From contig NC_083582.1 in assembly GCF_027579695.1 (NCBI RefSeq), forward strand, positions 81,027,702 through 81,091,701: a stretch of DNA of 64,000 nt, written 5' to 3'. The notes below the pieces were generated by a model. It worked only from the letters and a program-made list of their open reading frames with translations. It searched no databases and was not told the origin of the DNA. Position 1 is the stretch's first letter; every line of letters starts with the position of its first letter. Below, in pieces: positions 38,246-42,020 of the stretch. A program made the translations under genes and the position numbers. The DNA is from Neoarius graeffei (lineage: Eukaryota > Chordata > Actinopteri > Siluriformes > Ariidae).

Positions 38246-40301
38246 TTCACTCAGATGTTGAGTGTGACTGAGACAGAAACGTTGGCTGCCTATATGAAAC
38301 CGCCGTCCCGGTTCATGGGAGGAGGCGGAGACGAGGAGAGCCGCGCCCCAGCTAAAGGCTTTGTGGTCAGAGACGCTCCCTGGAACGTCCCAGACAGCAG
38401 GGTAATCTTTATATACTGCAGCTCTGATCGGTCCAAAGGTGCCCATTCATTTTCTGACAGTTTACATTCATATGCTCATTCTGATACATTACTGTTTCCA
38501 TAGTAACAGCTCAGACACAAGGACATGTAACGTGAACACACTGTACAAAAAATCATTAGTGTTAGAACATGGTGTGTGTGGTACAAGAGGAATAAAACAC
38601 TGTGGTTATTAGAAAGTCCTCATTGGAAATTAATCAATTTGTTATTTACAAAGAAACCAATTAATAATTAACATGAATTTCTATTTATAATTTTCCCAGT
38701 ATAACTGAACCTCTCTAAAGTATATCGTATACACATGGCTTATTAGATGACAAAAGGTGATGGAGGTCATTTCAGGGCCAGAAAACTGAAAAACAAAAGC
38801 CTGAAGCAAAGAACCGATCCCGATCTCTTACACAGAAATGTTGTCGAGGAGTTTTTCCTACGTGTGTCTGAGAAGTGACAGGATAAACACAGGGATAGAA
38901 GTACTTTTAAAATTACAAACTGCACCTTTAAATGTTTTCAGCTTTTATGATATTTTATGAACCTCTGAATTAAAGGTTAGTTACTTTTAACCGAACTGGA
39001 TGGTGATTCTAATTATATAGATTCCCATTTGGGTCAAATTTATTAGCACAAGACAGTCATTTTTTTTTCCAATTTAAAATAAAGATCTCCAAATTTGTGG
39101 GAAAAAAATCTTTTCAGGAATGTCACACATTCACTCAGTCTGTGTTACGATTTGCAAATTATTACAGAATGTCTGTCATTAATACTTTCAGCCAAAAACA
39201 TCTGTGTTCGACAGTGATATGATGCAGTGATGTACAAAATCTTGGTTGCTATAGTAACACAGGATTAGCTGATGTTTAATAAACAGGTGAAAAAATGACA
39301 ACACAAATTGAGATTTTAATCCTGAAATGGAACTCGTGTCTATCTGTGACAAATACGAGCGAGGGAACATTAATGATAAGGACGTGAGGGCGTGTCTTCC
39401 AATTTGCATATTCCTGAATCCTGGCCACAAGGTAAGTGTTGAATAGACAGTACGGTGTAAAAGTCTTAGGCACCCTATTTCTTTAGTTCACCGGCTGTAG
39501 GGCGCTGAACTATTGCCATCATGCGGCGTCTGTCTGTTCGTCCATCATCCGTCCGTCCACAATTCACAAAAAAAAACCCCGCTACTCCTCCCTGAGTTTT
39601 TGATGGATTTTGATTCTGATTGTTTTGTTTGGAAAATCCAATTGTTCTTATTAAAAACAACTTAGCTAATTATAAACAACTCTGTTTTCTCATGGTACAG
39701 CCGTGTGAGCTACTGCGTCGCTGACACTCTGGTTTTTTATCCAAACTTTGTTATAGATTTCTATTTCATGATTTCTACATTATGGAGTCAGTACAAAAAC
39801 ATTTTAGAGTCCAAGTGTTTGTTTTCCAGCAAAAAATTAAATGTTACAGAAAAAAAGGTTTGTATCTGAGCAGCATATTCCATCAGAGACACTTTTCAGA
39901 TGAAAAAAGAAAGCATAATGAAGGCTGCTGGGTTTTGGTGTAAAATGAAGAAGTGAGTGTGACAGTCAAAGTGTCCAGAAGAACTGTGGCTGGTTCTGTA
40001 AGATGCTCAGGAAAACCTACAGATCATTTCCACATAAAACTGACCTCACTGGACCTGAGACGGATTTATTTTAAAGCAAAGGGTCGTCTCACACCAAATA
40101 CTGACTCTGTTTCATTTATTACGGCTCACTGATTACTGTTTATAGTATTTTTTAATGTTGAAACATTTCATTATTTTTAAGCTGTTCTTGGTGTGTGTGT
40201 GTCTCCAGGCCCCTGACATGACCAGTGCTGAGGAATTCCCTACATTCGGCTCTGGTGTGGCACCGAAACAGACGTCTGCCTGGGGGCCTAAAAAGTTCTG
40301 A
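385..40301 (+). CDS. hdlbp: hdlbp (vigilin), C-terminal 60%: 16 coding exons, joined
   Basis: Vigilin is a cytoplasmic and ER-associated multi-KH RNA-binding protein that binds mRNAs and tRNA; in mammals it is also described as an HDL-binding protein. Sixteen exons read in one continuous frame: 385-489, 1751-1864, 12901-12987, 14917-15048, 15732-15950, 18570-18791, 18884-19102, 19763-19901, 20031-20155, 20284-20388, 20463-20597, 23546-23689, 23762-23941, 38026-38142, 38255-38401, 40209-40301. They total 2283 nt, or 760 codons plus TGA. Nine KH cores are visible, which match KH6-KH14 of the 14-KH vertebrate protein; KH1-KH5 must lie upstream of the window. Each KH is coded by one exon or by two exons split just before the second beta strand. 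Introns 2 and 13 (11 and 14 kb) are inflated by transposons, while introns 6, 10 and 12 are under 100 bp. The protein match is to the family as remembered, not a database search; it is strong along the whole length. Confidence 0.97.
490..1750 (+). other. hdlbp intron with CCTAGCAAC minisatellite
   Basis: Intron of 1.26 kb. A short TCG/TCA trinucleotide run is at 585-612. From about 835 to 1085 there are many degenerate copies of a CCTAGCAACCAC-type unit, a minisatellite common in fish. The remainder is AT-rich and featureless. Confidence 0.6.
1751..1864 (+). CDS. hdlbp: hdlbp exon b (second half of KH6)
   Basis: 38 codons, starting [13 protein letters not shown] and continuing with [13 protein letters not shown], which supply the beta strand and last helix of KH6. 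The acceptor is ttcggcag (ending 1750) and the donor gtatga (1865). Confidence 0.95.
2762..3327 (-). repeat. dispersed repeat with (TAA)n end
   Basis: Starts with (TAA)n at 2770-2790 and continues with a stretch whose reverse complement ends like a LINE/SINE 3' tail (AAGCGCGATACAAATAAACC). The rest resembles a fish dispersed repeat that I recognise by appearance only. No coding frame. Confidence 0.5.
3328..4310 (-). mobile_element. LINE 3' fragment with (CTAAT)n tail
   Basis: Reverse-strand non-LTR retrotransposon, cut off at its 5' end. The frame at 4299-3820 codes the end of a jockey/Rex-like reverse transcriptase ([31 protein letters not shown]). The 3' UTR lies at 3819-3401 and the element ends in about 14 units of a pentanucleotide that is (ATTAG)n on the + strand. 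A second 3' end of the same family sits at 15157-15542. Confidence 0.8.
4311..4445 (-). mobile_element. short L2-like LINE fragment
   Basis: The reverse strand codes [19 protein letters not shown], a motif of the extreme C-terminus of L2/CR1-like reverse transcriptases. It is trapped between a LINE and a SINE and truncated on both sides. Confidence 0.55.
4455..4832 (-). mobile_element. tRNA-derived SINE, copy 1
   Basis: Reverse-oriented. The head near 4830-4770 has a tRNA-like box A (TGGTTAGCGCTGTCG) and box B (GGGTTCGAGCCC). The body is shared with copies at 59.6, 60.4 and 61.2 kb, and it ends with an (ATGAG)n-type tail at 4455-4470. RNA polymerase III promoter boxes are inferred from similarity. 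Confidence 0.8.
4915..5545 (+). repeat. ATGCTAAC-rich repeat, partial copy
   Basis: Positions 4980-5240 are a degenerate array built from GCTAACATGC/GCTAGCATGC units. It is followed by a TCCTAATAAAGTGGACATTG motif and unique-looking sequence to 5410. The same order appears at about 9965-10455, so this is one dispersed family. No protein is supported here. Confidence 0.65.
5549..7161 (+). mobile_element. complete Tc1-like transposon
   Basis: 1613-bp element flanked by TA on both sides (5547-5548 and 7162-7163). Terminal inverted repeats of about 210 bp start CAGTGGTGCTTGAAAG at both ends; by eye they differ at about three positions. The single frame codes a full-length transposase. The structure (TA target, long inverted repeats, one gene) is that of fish Tc1 elements with long terminal repeats. 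A truncated copy of the same family lies at 24122-24501. Confidence 0.93.
5916..6941 (+). CDS. Tc1 transposase, open frame of 341 aa
   Basis: DDE-family cut-and-paste transposase that binds the element's inverted repeats and inserts at TA. I chose ATG 5916 ([13 protein letters not shown]), because the family starts there; the frame is open 26 codons upstream. An N-terminal paired-like helix-turn-helix region ([19 protein letters not shown]) is followed by the GRP-type linker ([12 protein letters not shown]). The catalytic motifs are [17 protein letters not shown] and NPMEMLW, where the E follows the second D by about 34 residues. The usual NPIENLW is changed at two flanking residues. There is no stop or frameshift, and the length is normal for the family. 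Activity is not shown by sequence alone. Confidence 0.92.
   Translation: MARTKEISEDLRKSVVDAHQAGKGYKTISKEFGLHQSTVRQIVYKWRKFKTIVTLPRSGRPTKITPRARCVIVSEVTKDPRVTSKQLKASLTLANVNVHESTIRRTLNNNGVHGRVARRKPLLSKRNIAARLQFAKDHVDKPEGYWKNVLRTDETKIEHFGLNEKRYVWRKENTTFQHKNLIPSVKHGGGGSIMVWACFAASGPGRLAIIDGTMNSELYQRILKENVRTSVHELNLKRRWVMQQDNDPKHTSRSTKEWLKKNKVNVLEWPSQSPDLNPMEMLWKDLKRAVHVRKPTNIPELKLFCTEERAKIPPSRCAGLINSYRKRLVAVIAAQGGHTRY
7164..8131 (+). other. hdlbp intron 2 sequence between transposons
   Basis: Contains a short GT run (7564-7580), (TTTA)n/(TTCA)n near 7601-7640 and otherwise AT-rich sequence. The part next to 8131 may belong to the hAT remnant that follows, but I could not see a frame. Confidence 0.4.
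8132..8776 (+). pseudogene. hAT transposase C-terminal fragment
   Basis: The 214-codon frame ends in a hAT C-terminal dimerisation region: [19 protein letters not shown], followed by a conserved basic stretch ([11 protein letters not shown]). The catalytic core and the N-terminal zinc finger are absent, so this is the end of a hAT-type transposase such as those related to ZMYM/KIAA-type genes. It sits inside an intron with no splice context and is most likely dead. Confidence 0.7.
8890..11310 (+). repeat. tandem pair of a ~1.22-kb repeat
   Basis: Blocks of sequence recur with an offset of about 1221-1229 bp: 9243/10472, 9358/10579 and 9841/11070. Within the unit, short motifs such as AATGGAAGCCTATGGAGG are themselves repeated. 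The first unit contains the ATGCTAAC-rich array (10018-10300) also found at 4980-5240. No real gene is supported; the open frames here are short and not conserved between the two units. Confidence 0.7.
11560..12070 (+). repeat. dispersed repeat, copy A
   Basis: Shares blocks with 37340-37845: the AAAATCATTTCCGCTTAG block, the TGTAAACAAAC block, a G-run, and about 100 bp around GAGCTGATATCCTAGTAGTA. Both copies are in the same orientation. The family was not recognised. Confidence 0.6.
12080..12440 (-). mobile_element. decayed LINE fragment
   Basis: The reverse strand codes, with stops, the motif order [15 protein letters not shown], then [15 protein letters not shown], typical of the C-terminal part of non-LTR reverse transcriptases. 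It is truncated on both sides. Confidence 0.6.
12441..12900 (+). other. end of hdlbp intron 2
   Basis: No repeat boundary or frame of interest was seen. The stretch leads into a TTATTATCAG acceptor. Confidence 0.4.
12901..12987 (+). CDS. hdlbp: hdlbp exon c (first half of KH7)
   Basis: 29 codons, ending in the KH loop [11 protein letters not shown]. The acceptor is ttattatcag (ending 12900). The following bases are gcgagt, so the donor is GC rather than GT; the frame and the vigilin family sequence force the exon to end at 12987. The 11-kb intron before it is filled with repeats. Confidence 0.93.
12988..13440 (+). other. hdlbp intron sequence with weak repeat
   Basis: Around 13058-13140 is a stretch that resembles a common fish dispersed repeat (GATACACTC...CACGATTTGATTCA). 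The remainder is AT-rich and nothing else was seen. Confidence 0.35.
13441..14060 (+). mobile_element. 5' part of a LINE, truncated
   Basis: The plus strand has a TTCTAC-rich stretch, then two to three copies of an ACATTCCGGACGAGAAAA unit at 13790-13850, then a frame ending in [17 protein letters not shown]. That is the lead-in to the endonuclease domain of fish jockey/Rex-like LINEs. The frame stops there. The element is inferred from this short motif only. Confidence 0.5.
14106..14419 (-). pseudogene. first exon of a YqaJ-nuclease-type transposon gene, frameshifted
   Basis: Reading down from ATG 14419: [18 protein letters not shown], then a stop at 14284-14282. The reading continues in another frame with [17 protein letters not shown] and [15 protein letters not shown], followed by a good splice donor (GGTAAGT at 14106). 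The second motif is one I associate with fish transposon proteins that carry a YqaJ-like nuclease. One indel near 14284 breaks the frame and no downstream exon was found. The assignment is by motif memory only. Confidence 0.5.
14917..15048 (+). CDS. hdlbp: hdlbp exon d (second half of KH7)
   Basis: 44 codons, starting [12 protein letters not shown] and including [14 protein letters not shown]. The acceptor is attgcag (ending 14916) and the donor gtgaga (15049). It directly continues the frame of the previous exon. Confidence 0.96.
15098..15666 (-). mobile_element. tRNA-headed V-SINE-like element split by a LINE end
   Basis: The head on the reverse strand (15666-15543) has tRNA-like boxes (TAGTTAGAGAAGCAG and GGTTCAATTCCC). 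The central piece ACTTAGCAGACTCTTTTATC is at 15108-15135. The two parts are separated by a LINE 3' end, so the LINE landed inside the SINE. Confidence 0.6.
15157..15542 (-). mobile_element. LINE 3' end with (CTAAT)n tail, second copy
   Basis: Only the 3' UTR is present, with a pentanucleotide tail at 15157-15233 ((ATTAG)n on the + strand). Sequence matches 3401-3670 closely (GATCCCTTTGGGAGGGTTCC and onwards). Truncated 5'. Confidence 0.8.
15732..15950 (+). CDS. hdlbp: hdlbp exon e (complete KH8)
   Basis: 73 codons. The exon holds one whole KH unit with the loop LIGSKGCLV, then [11 protein letters not shown] and the closing helix [11 protein letters not shown]. The acceptor is cctccag and the donor gttaga. 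A long pyrimidine-rich tract begins just after the donor. Confidence 0.97.
15951..16335 (+). repeat. pyrimidine-rich tract
   Basis: Nearly 400 bases of TTTCTTT/CTCTC-rich sequence directly after the donor of exon e, ending in a (TC)n run at 16287-16318. The open frames here are low-complexity artefacts. Confidence 0.7.
16340..16930. other. unrecognised intron sequence
   Basis: Contains a reverse-strand open frame (16806-16549) with a coding-like look ([17 protein letters not shown]) that I do not recognise. It may be part of a decayed transposon. Nothing else was seen. Confidence 0.3.
16940..18480. repeat. unclassified repeat with inverted blocks and a long hairpin
   Basis: Contains an imperfect inverted pair around 16951/17040 (CGATATGAAGT against ACTTCATATC), a duplicated TGGCTGCCAGGT, a (TAA)n run at 18019-18050 and a 39-bp-arm hairpin at 18057-18169. 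The make-up suggests non-autonomous DNA-transposon material. No coding gene is supported. Confidence 0.55.
18057..18169. repeat. hairpin with ~39-bp arms
   Basis: The left arm (GGTCTATCAGATATATTCC at its core) is matched by its reverse complement 33 bases later. I see one mismatch in about 39 pairs. It lies in hdlbp intron 5. Confidence 0.85.
18570..18791 (+). CDS. hdlbp: hdlbp exon f (complete KH9)
   Basis: 74 codons: [19 protein letters not shown], then [15 protein letters not shown], then the closing helix. The acceptor is tacctccag and the donor gtactg. The intron that follows is only 92 bp and is mostly a (CA)n run. Confidence 0.97.
18807..18843 (+). repeat. (CA)n microsatellite filling a 92-bp intron
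   Basis: About 18 CA units lie between the donor of exon f (18792) and the acceptor of exon g (18883). The run occupies 40% of the intron. Confidence 0.9.
18884..19102 (+). CDS. hdlbp: hdlbp exon g (complete KH10, degenerate GxxG)
   Basis: 73 codons: [19 protein letters not shown], then [15 protein letters not shown]. The usual KH loop G-x-x-G is replaced by C-R-R-G. Mammalian vigilin, as I recall it, also lacks the first glycine here, so this KH may not bind RNA in the usual way. The acceptor is ctctgcag and the donor gtgagc. Confidence 0.97.
19103..19685 (+). other. hdlbp intron 7, no feature
   Basis: AT-rich intron. No repeat boundary was recognised until the GT run that starts at 19686. 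Confidence 0.5.
19686..19753 (+). repeat. (GT)34 microsatellite next to a splice acceptor
   Basis: 68 bases of alternating GT end eight bases before the AG of exon h. There is no conventional pyrimidine tract between them. Confidence 0.95.
19763..19901 (+). CDS. hdlbp: hdlbp exon h (first part of KH11)
   Basis: 139 nt, entering in phase 0 and leaving in phase 1. It codes [19 protein letters not shown] and the loop VMGPKGCRI. Both splice sites lie in GT microsatellites: the acceptor tatgagcag follows a 34-unit (GT)n run, and the donor is the first GT of a second run. The split glycine/alanine codon is completed by the next exon. Confidence 0.94.
19902..19930 (+). repeat. (GT)n microsatellite forming a splice donor
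   Basis: The first GT is the donor of exon h; about 14 GT units follow. Confidence 0.9.
20031..20155 (+). CDS. hdlbp: hdlbp exon i (rest of KH11)
   Basis: 125 nt, starting in phase 1. It codes an acidic linker ([14 protein letters not shown]), then [16 protein letters not shown] and the KH11 closing helix. The acceptor is ggtgtccag and the donor gtgagg. Together with the previous exon it makes 88 codons. Confidence 0.93.
20284..20388 (+). CDS. hdlbp: hdlbp exon j (first half of KH12)
   Basis: 35 codons: [18 protein letters not shown], then [17 protein letters not shown]. The acceptor is tctttcag and the donor gtacgt. The next intron is 74 bp. Confidence 0.97.
20463..20597 (+). CDS. hdlbp: hdlbp exon k (second half of KH12)
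   Basis: 45 codons: [19 protein letters not shown] through the helix [12 protein letters not shown]. The acceptor is ctgtgcag and the donor gtaaaa. The intron that follows holds tandem repeats and a LINE. Confidence 0.96.
20598..21190 (+). other. start of hdlbp intron 11, no feature
   Basis: An open frame continues past the donor for some 80 codons, but it has no vigilin similarity. A T-run lies near 20912. Nothing else was seen. Confidence 0.4.
21195..21850 (+). repeat. two tandem units of ~310 bp
   Basis: The order CAGTTAAATCGT, GATTGTTTTGTTTGAAAG, then TTTTGGGTCGATCTTCCCTC recurs from 21205 and again from 21512. A related single unit is seen at 39520-39700. This is a fish dispersed repeat of unknown class. 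Confidence 0.65.
22434..22476 (+). repeat. tandem TATTATATAG decamer
   Basis: Four adjoining copies of a 10-base unit. Confidence 0.8.
22690..23520 (-). mobile_element. jockey-like LINE fragment in hdlbp intron 11
   Basis: Reverse strand. The frames 23433-23233, 23327-23013 and 23148-22711 are pieces of one reverse-transcriptase C-terminus: [41 protein letters not shown] and [16 protein letters not shown]. Two frameshifts separate them, so the element is dead. It is 5'-truncated at about 23520. Confidence 0.8.
23546..23689 (+). CDS. hdlbp: hdlbp exon l (first part of KH13)
   Basis: 48 codons: [17 protein letters not shown], the loop [13 protein letters not shown], then [13 protein letters not shown]. 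The acceptor is cttacag and the donor gtgtgt. Only 35 bp separate the acceptor from the end of the reverse-oriented LINE fragment. Confidence 0.96.
23762..23941 (+). CDS. hdlbp: hdlbp exon m (end of KH13, first half of KH14)
   Basis: 60 codons: [16 protein letters not shown], then [15 protein letters not shown] and the loop [17 protein letters not shown]. The acceptor is tttctcag and the donor gtacgt. The following 14-kb intron holds the nested Tc1, LTR element and LINE. Confidence 0.97.
24122..24501 (-). mobile_element. Tc1 element, 3' portion only, cut by the LTR element
   Basis: Reverse-oriented copy of the 5549-7161 family: terminal repeat from 24122 (CAGTGGCGCTTGAAAG), then the end of the transposase frame up to the CACATGAACTG motif. 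The match ends exactly where the LTR starts (24502). The remaining two thirds of the Tc1 are not found on the far side of the LTR element. Confidence 0.9.
24502..26023 (+). mobile_element. 5' LTR of an env-bearing LTR retroelement
   Basis: About 1.52 kb, starting TGTAGGTATC. It holds CT and CA microsatellites, an AATAAA signal near 25640 and degenerate repeats of ATGATTCATTGAACG at 25816-25940. The first 1.3 kb are repeated at 34862-36210 with about ten substitutions outside microsatellites by my count. The end is placed before the primer-binding site; the exact last base is inferred. Confidence 0.85.
26028..26046 (+). promoter_or_regulatory. primer-binding site, tRNA-Thr-like
   Basis: TGGAGGCCCC matches the complement of the 3' end of vertebrate tRNA-Thr (…GGGGCCTCCA) over ten bases; beyond that it matches only with a gap. 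It lies four or five bases after the presumed LTR end. Confidence 0.6.
26283..28098 (+). pseudogene. gag of the LTR retroelement, interrupted
   Basis: Structural polyprotein region of an endogenous element. The first frame (26283-26894) is acidic and contains a coiled coil around residues 85-135. An in-frame TGA at 26892 ends it; the same frame reopens to 27557 with a capsid-like helical region ([18 protein letters not shown]). A frameshift near 27545 leads to the last part (27544-28098), which is basic and Lys/Arg-rich like a nucleocapsid. I see no clean CCHC zinc knuckle. Because of one stop and one frameshift the copy cannot make a full Gag. Confidence 0.7.
28490..29090 (+). pseudogene. 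pol remnant: C-terminal half of integrase
   Basis: The frame ending at 29054 carries the second and third catalytic regions of a retroviral/gypsy integrase (DSDTGTHFT and [13 protein letters not shown]), then a C-terminal domain. Protease, reverse transcriptase, RNase H and the first half of integrase are missing. The sequence passes from the gag end to the integrase middle within about 400 bases, so a large internal deletion is inferred. Confidence 0.8.
29273..30324 (+). pseudogene. env of the LTR retroelement, first part, frameshifted and interrupted
   Basis: Starts at ATG 29273 with a hydrophobic leader ([15 protein letters not shown]), so it is a likely secreted or membrane glycoprotein. 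A basic site and a hydrophobic glycine/alanine-rich segment near 29615-29700 resemble a cleavage site and fusion peptide. The frame shifts by one base register at this very place (frames 29273-29728 and 29598 onward). A heptad-like region follows at about 29720-29980. At 30324 a LINE interrupts the gene. Not functional as it stands. Confidence 0.7.
30325..33722 (+). mobile_element. 3.4-kb LINE inserted in env
   Basis: Bounded by CTAAAG on both sides (30319-30324 and 33723-33728), a probable target duplication. A short 5' UTR is followed by one long frame, then a 3' UTR with (GT)n (33425-33480), and the end ATAAATATATCTTGATCTTG. The tail repeat is (ATCTTG)n. This is a compact, probably full-length non-LTR element of the jockey/Rex-like EN-RT type. 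Confidence 0.85.
30443..33217 (+). CDS. LINE endonuclease-reverse transcriptase, 924 codons
   Basis: Copies the LINE RNA into DNA at a nicked target. An upstream in-frame ATG opens the frame, and ATG 30470 ([10 protein letters not shown]) is the more likely start because a hydrophobic stretch follows it. Then come an Arg-rich linker, an endonuclease domain ([42 protein letters not shown]) and reverse transcriptase: [43 protein letters not shown] and FSDDTAILG (SDD in place of the common ADD), then the thumb [15 protein letters not shown] frameshift near 33190-33217 separates the last ~70 codons (33183-33404). Confidence 0.85.
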   Translation: MFNVTRHYEMALLKVFGIGVLLLLSILKPCQTVGSSQEMYIYDRGTLLSLRNSYTGESPVLANLPKELQRPMGVSRLDVNTDNRPRRLRQRGRSSGVRKRLRRRGSRPPLPSLILGNVRSLKNKMDELKLYIKNCSEYRESCAMVFTETWLYPDIPNSLVELSGFSLAWLDRSVESGKRRGGRLCVYINDKWCRQYATRESVCNPDIELLCLSLRPFYLPREFGNILICAVYIPPSANAWRAAGIVADCVHRQLQRTPNAPMLVLGDVNHCKLEMSLPGFDQYITCHTRDKNILDKCYGNIRKAYTAIAKAPLSNSDHNIIHLIPIYRTALKSRKPLVKTVKIWSMDNIETLKGCFLSTDWDIFHEPDLSTSTDVITSYISFCVDAVIPHRTIKIYPNNKPHINKDIKDCIRRKRTAFKNKDLLQQRLVQKELKQKIISVRRQYKDSIEKDFNVNNTKMWDTMKTITNMTPSRKALHSTDDNAMANELNNFYLRFDMQDHTAECNKVISTLLSGVGAPKIDIDYTAVTKMFKKLDTNKAAGPDGISSFLLKTFAEELTPAWAPVYQRSVDSHMVPSLWKRATIIPLPKKAVPQENNDYRPVALTSIVVKSFEKFLVGKLKSNLQGCLDPYQFAYRDNRGTDDAILTITHSILQHLENPKAYARLLFADFSSAFNTVQPHILLSKLKQMSVNPYIIRWYHSFLTNRTQQVRVNQTMSQLKTISTGVPQGCVSSPPLFTAYTNDCISSHPTVSFVKFSDDTAILGLLEKDSNTSVYKQEVHRFVQWCEDHHLTVNAKKTEEMVFDPGHVGDHTPLLISDTTIAQVDCYKYLGVYIDNNLSWSVHVKNVCARIEQRLHFLRRLRVFGVQQRILLLFYRAVVESVLRYGITVWFGNLTVKLKSQINRLTRSALKVVGGEGAPHHSRNI
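33729..34423 (+). pseudogene. env of the LTR retroelement, last part
   Basis: Continues the envelope frame beyond the LINE: a Cys-containing region, a long ectodomain segment and one membrane-spanning segment ([19 protein letters not shown], about 34227-34285). A tail of about 45 residues follows and the stop is at 34423. The type I membrane topology is inferred. Confidence 0.75.
34424..34850 (+). other. non-coding stretch between env and 3' LTR
   Basis: Contains three degenerate direct repeats of a CACTGAAATGAAGTATATATG unit (34507-34590) and two of GTGATTATATGC (34651-34690). No frame is supported. Confidence 0.55.
34851..34861 (+). promoter_or_regulatory. polypurine tract
   Basis: AAAAGGGGGAA lies immediately before the TG that opens the 3' LTR, as required for plus-strand priming. 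Confidence 0.85.
34862..36210 (+). mobile_element. 3' LTR, truncated at its end
   Basis: Matches 24502-25815 with about ten substitutions and microsatellite-length changes. The match stops at GGATTAATGG (36210); the last ~210 bases of the 5' LTR, with the ATTCATTGAACG repeats, are absent. The adjoining Tc1 half is also absent. Confidence 0.9.
36211..37340 (+). other. hdlbp intron 13 sequence, no gene seen
   Basis: AT-rich, with a CATC/CTTC run at 36928-37003. No clear repeat family was recognised. Confidence 0.4.
37340..37845 (+). repeat. dispersed repeat, copy B
   Basis: Same blocks as 11560-12070 in the same orientation, including CCGCTTAG, a G-run and about 100 bp around GAGCTGATATCCTAGTAGTA. 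A (CT)n run follows at 37930-37974. Confidence 0.6.
38026..38142 (+). CDS. hdlbp: hdlbp exon n (second half of KH14)
   Basis: 39 codons: [19 protein letters not shown], then the helix [14 protein letters not shown]. The acceptor is gttttccag and the donor gtgagt. Confidence 0.97.
38255..38401 (+). CDS. hdlbp: hdlbp exon o (C-terminal tail)
   Basis: 49 codons: [15 protein letters not shown], a Gly/Glu-rich stretch, then [17 protein letters not shown], as in the conserved vigilin tail. The acceptor is ttcactcag and lies 12 bp after a (GT)n run. The donor is gtaatc. Confidence 0.95.
38402..40208 (+). other. hdlbp intron 15
   Basis: Holds a ~210-bp repeat (38737-38955) that recurs at 41811-42020, and a relative of the 21.2-kb repeat at 39520-39700. 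The rest has no recognisable feature. Confidence 0.5.
38737..38955 (+). repeat. ~210-bp repeat, intron copy
   Basis: AGATGACAAAAGGTGA through CAAACTGCACCTTTAAA. The copy at 41811-42020 is the same length and orientation and very similar. Confidence 0.8.
40209..40301 (+). CDS. hdlbp: hdlbp last coding exon with stop
   Basis: 30 codons plus TGA (40299-40301): [14 protein letters not shown], then the terminal motif AWGPKKF, equivalent to the WGPKR end of mammalian vigilin. The acceptor is tgtctccag. Confidence 0.95.
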   Translation, partial: APDMTSAEEFPTFGSGVAPKQTSAWGPKKF

Positions 40302-40319
40302 AAGAGAGCGAGACGTGAC

Positions 40320-40425
40320 ATCCCCCCTCCCTCTCTCTCTCTCCCTCTCTCTCTCTCCCTCTGTCTCTCCCTCTCTCTCTCCCTCTGTCTCTCCCTCTCT
40401 CTCTCCCTCTCTCTCCCTCTCCTGT
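40320..40425 (+). repeat. CT-rich tract just after the hdlbp stop
   Basis: About 100 bases of CTCTCTCC and CTGTCTCT units begin 19 bases after the TGA. Confidence 0.85.
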
Positions 40426-41743
40426 TCCTGAAGGAGAAATCACAGAACATCTTGAACATGTATATGTAGCTTCCTCCAGGGCTGATCGTGTGTGTGCTCT
40501 TTTTATCCATCTCTTTAAATGCCAGCGGCGGTTCAGTCTGATCTGAACCCGTGTCAACCGTCCGTGCTTTCATTTCGATGAAATTTCACACTTTTTAACT
40601 TCAGCCCGAGCCTCCTGTTCTTGGTTCCTGTTCCTAGTGACAGTGGGCATAAATCGTTTTAAATCATTTTAAATAATTGCTCTGAGGCATTCAGACTCTC
40701 TCAAACAAATGGCTCCAATTTCTACAGCACTGATGTGACACTTTTATAATTTACAGAACCCGTAGTTCACTGTGTGGCTTTTTTTTTTAATTGCCTTTAA
40801 TGAACGTGTGAATCAGAGCCTCGTTTTTATAAAACTTTGCATGCACACAAAACAATCCGATCCAACCAGCACAAGAGTTCCATCTCATTCTGTCTCTTTC
40901 GTGGAACGATGAATTGGGAACGAATGACGCCATTGGAAAAGAACGACAGGGTGATTGGGTTTAATGACCATGCTACAAACACGGTGAGCTGAAAAGCATC
41001 ATACTGTACAACGCATAAGATTAAGGATCCTGAGGTGGATGAGCTGGAACAGGACACGCTCTCGCTCAAGGGCCACTCCTGTCCACCAAGAGCAGGAAGC
41101 TGCAGTGGTGAATGTTGGGGGGGGGGGGGGATCGCTAGCGCTCTGTTTTTTGTCGCAACATGGTGTCCAGTGATGTTTCCATTTAGACAGAATGACAAGA
41201 AATTATTGTAAAATGACTGATGATTTTCCTTCTACTTTTCCTCTGGAGTTTCAGAATTTCTCACTTCCAGGATGAAGAGGCTTTTTTTTTTAGGACTGTT
41301 TTGTGCGAATGCAGTGTTTATAAACGAGGCCACGGAAGCGCTTGGTGCTTATAGCTGTTCCTTTTTACTGTAAAAGACAAAAAGCTGTTTGTTCGTTTAT
41401 TTATTTATTTATTTATTCATTCATTCATTCATCTTGGGAAAAAAGTAGCGGTCCATATATTCTCATCTGGAGATGAATCTGTGAAGAATATTAATTATAT
41501 GATCTCTCTCACTCTTTTTTTTAAGTTTCGTATTTATTAAACTGTATAGTACACACTTGCAAATGCGTGTACATATGTATTGTTTTTGTCTTGAATTCTG
41601 TGTTTCAGATTTAGTGATTCACAAGATGCTCAGAGGTGAACTTTTTAAATGCAGGGTTAAAAAAAGATCTTTTTTTAAAGTTGCAGTTTGTAATGTTGAA
41701 TGCTGAAATGTGAGTTTAAGTTGCAGTAAATACAGTGATGACT

Positions 41744-41804
<61 letters not shown>

Positions 41805-41810
41805 CTTTCT

Positions 41811-42020
41811 AGATGACAAAAAAAAGGTGACAGAGGTTATTTCAGGGCCAGAAAACTGAAAAACAAAAGCCTGAAGCAAAGAACCAATCCCGATCTCTTA
41901 CACAGAAATGTTGCAGATGAGGTTTTTTCCTACGTGTGTCTGAGAAGTGACAGGAAACCCAGGACTGGAAGCACTTTTAAAATTACAAACTGCACCTCTA
42001 AATATTTTCAGCTTTTATGA
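41811..42020 (+). repeat. ~210-bp repeat, 3' UTR copy
   Basis: Second copy of the intron 15 repeat. It sits directly after a (CA)n run in the presumed hdlbp 3' UTR. Confidence 0.8.

Noticed and set aside
40133..40573. Arg/Glu-repeat frames opposite the CT tract
   Set aside because: Low-complexity translation of a CT/GA run in the hdlbp last exon and 3' UTR.
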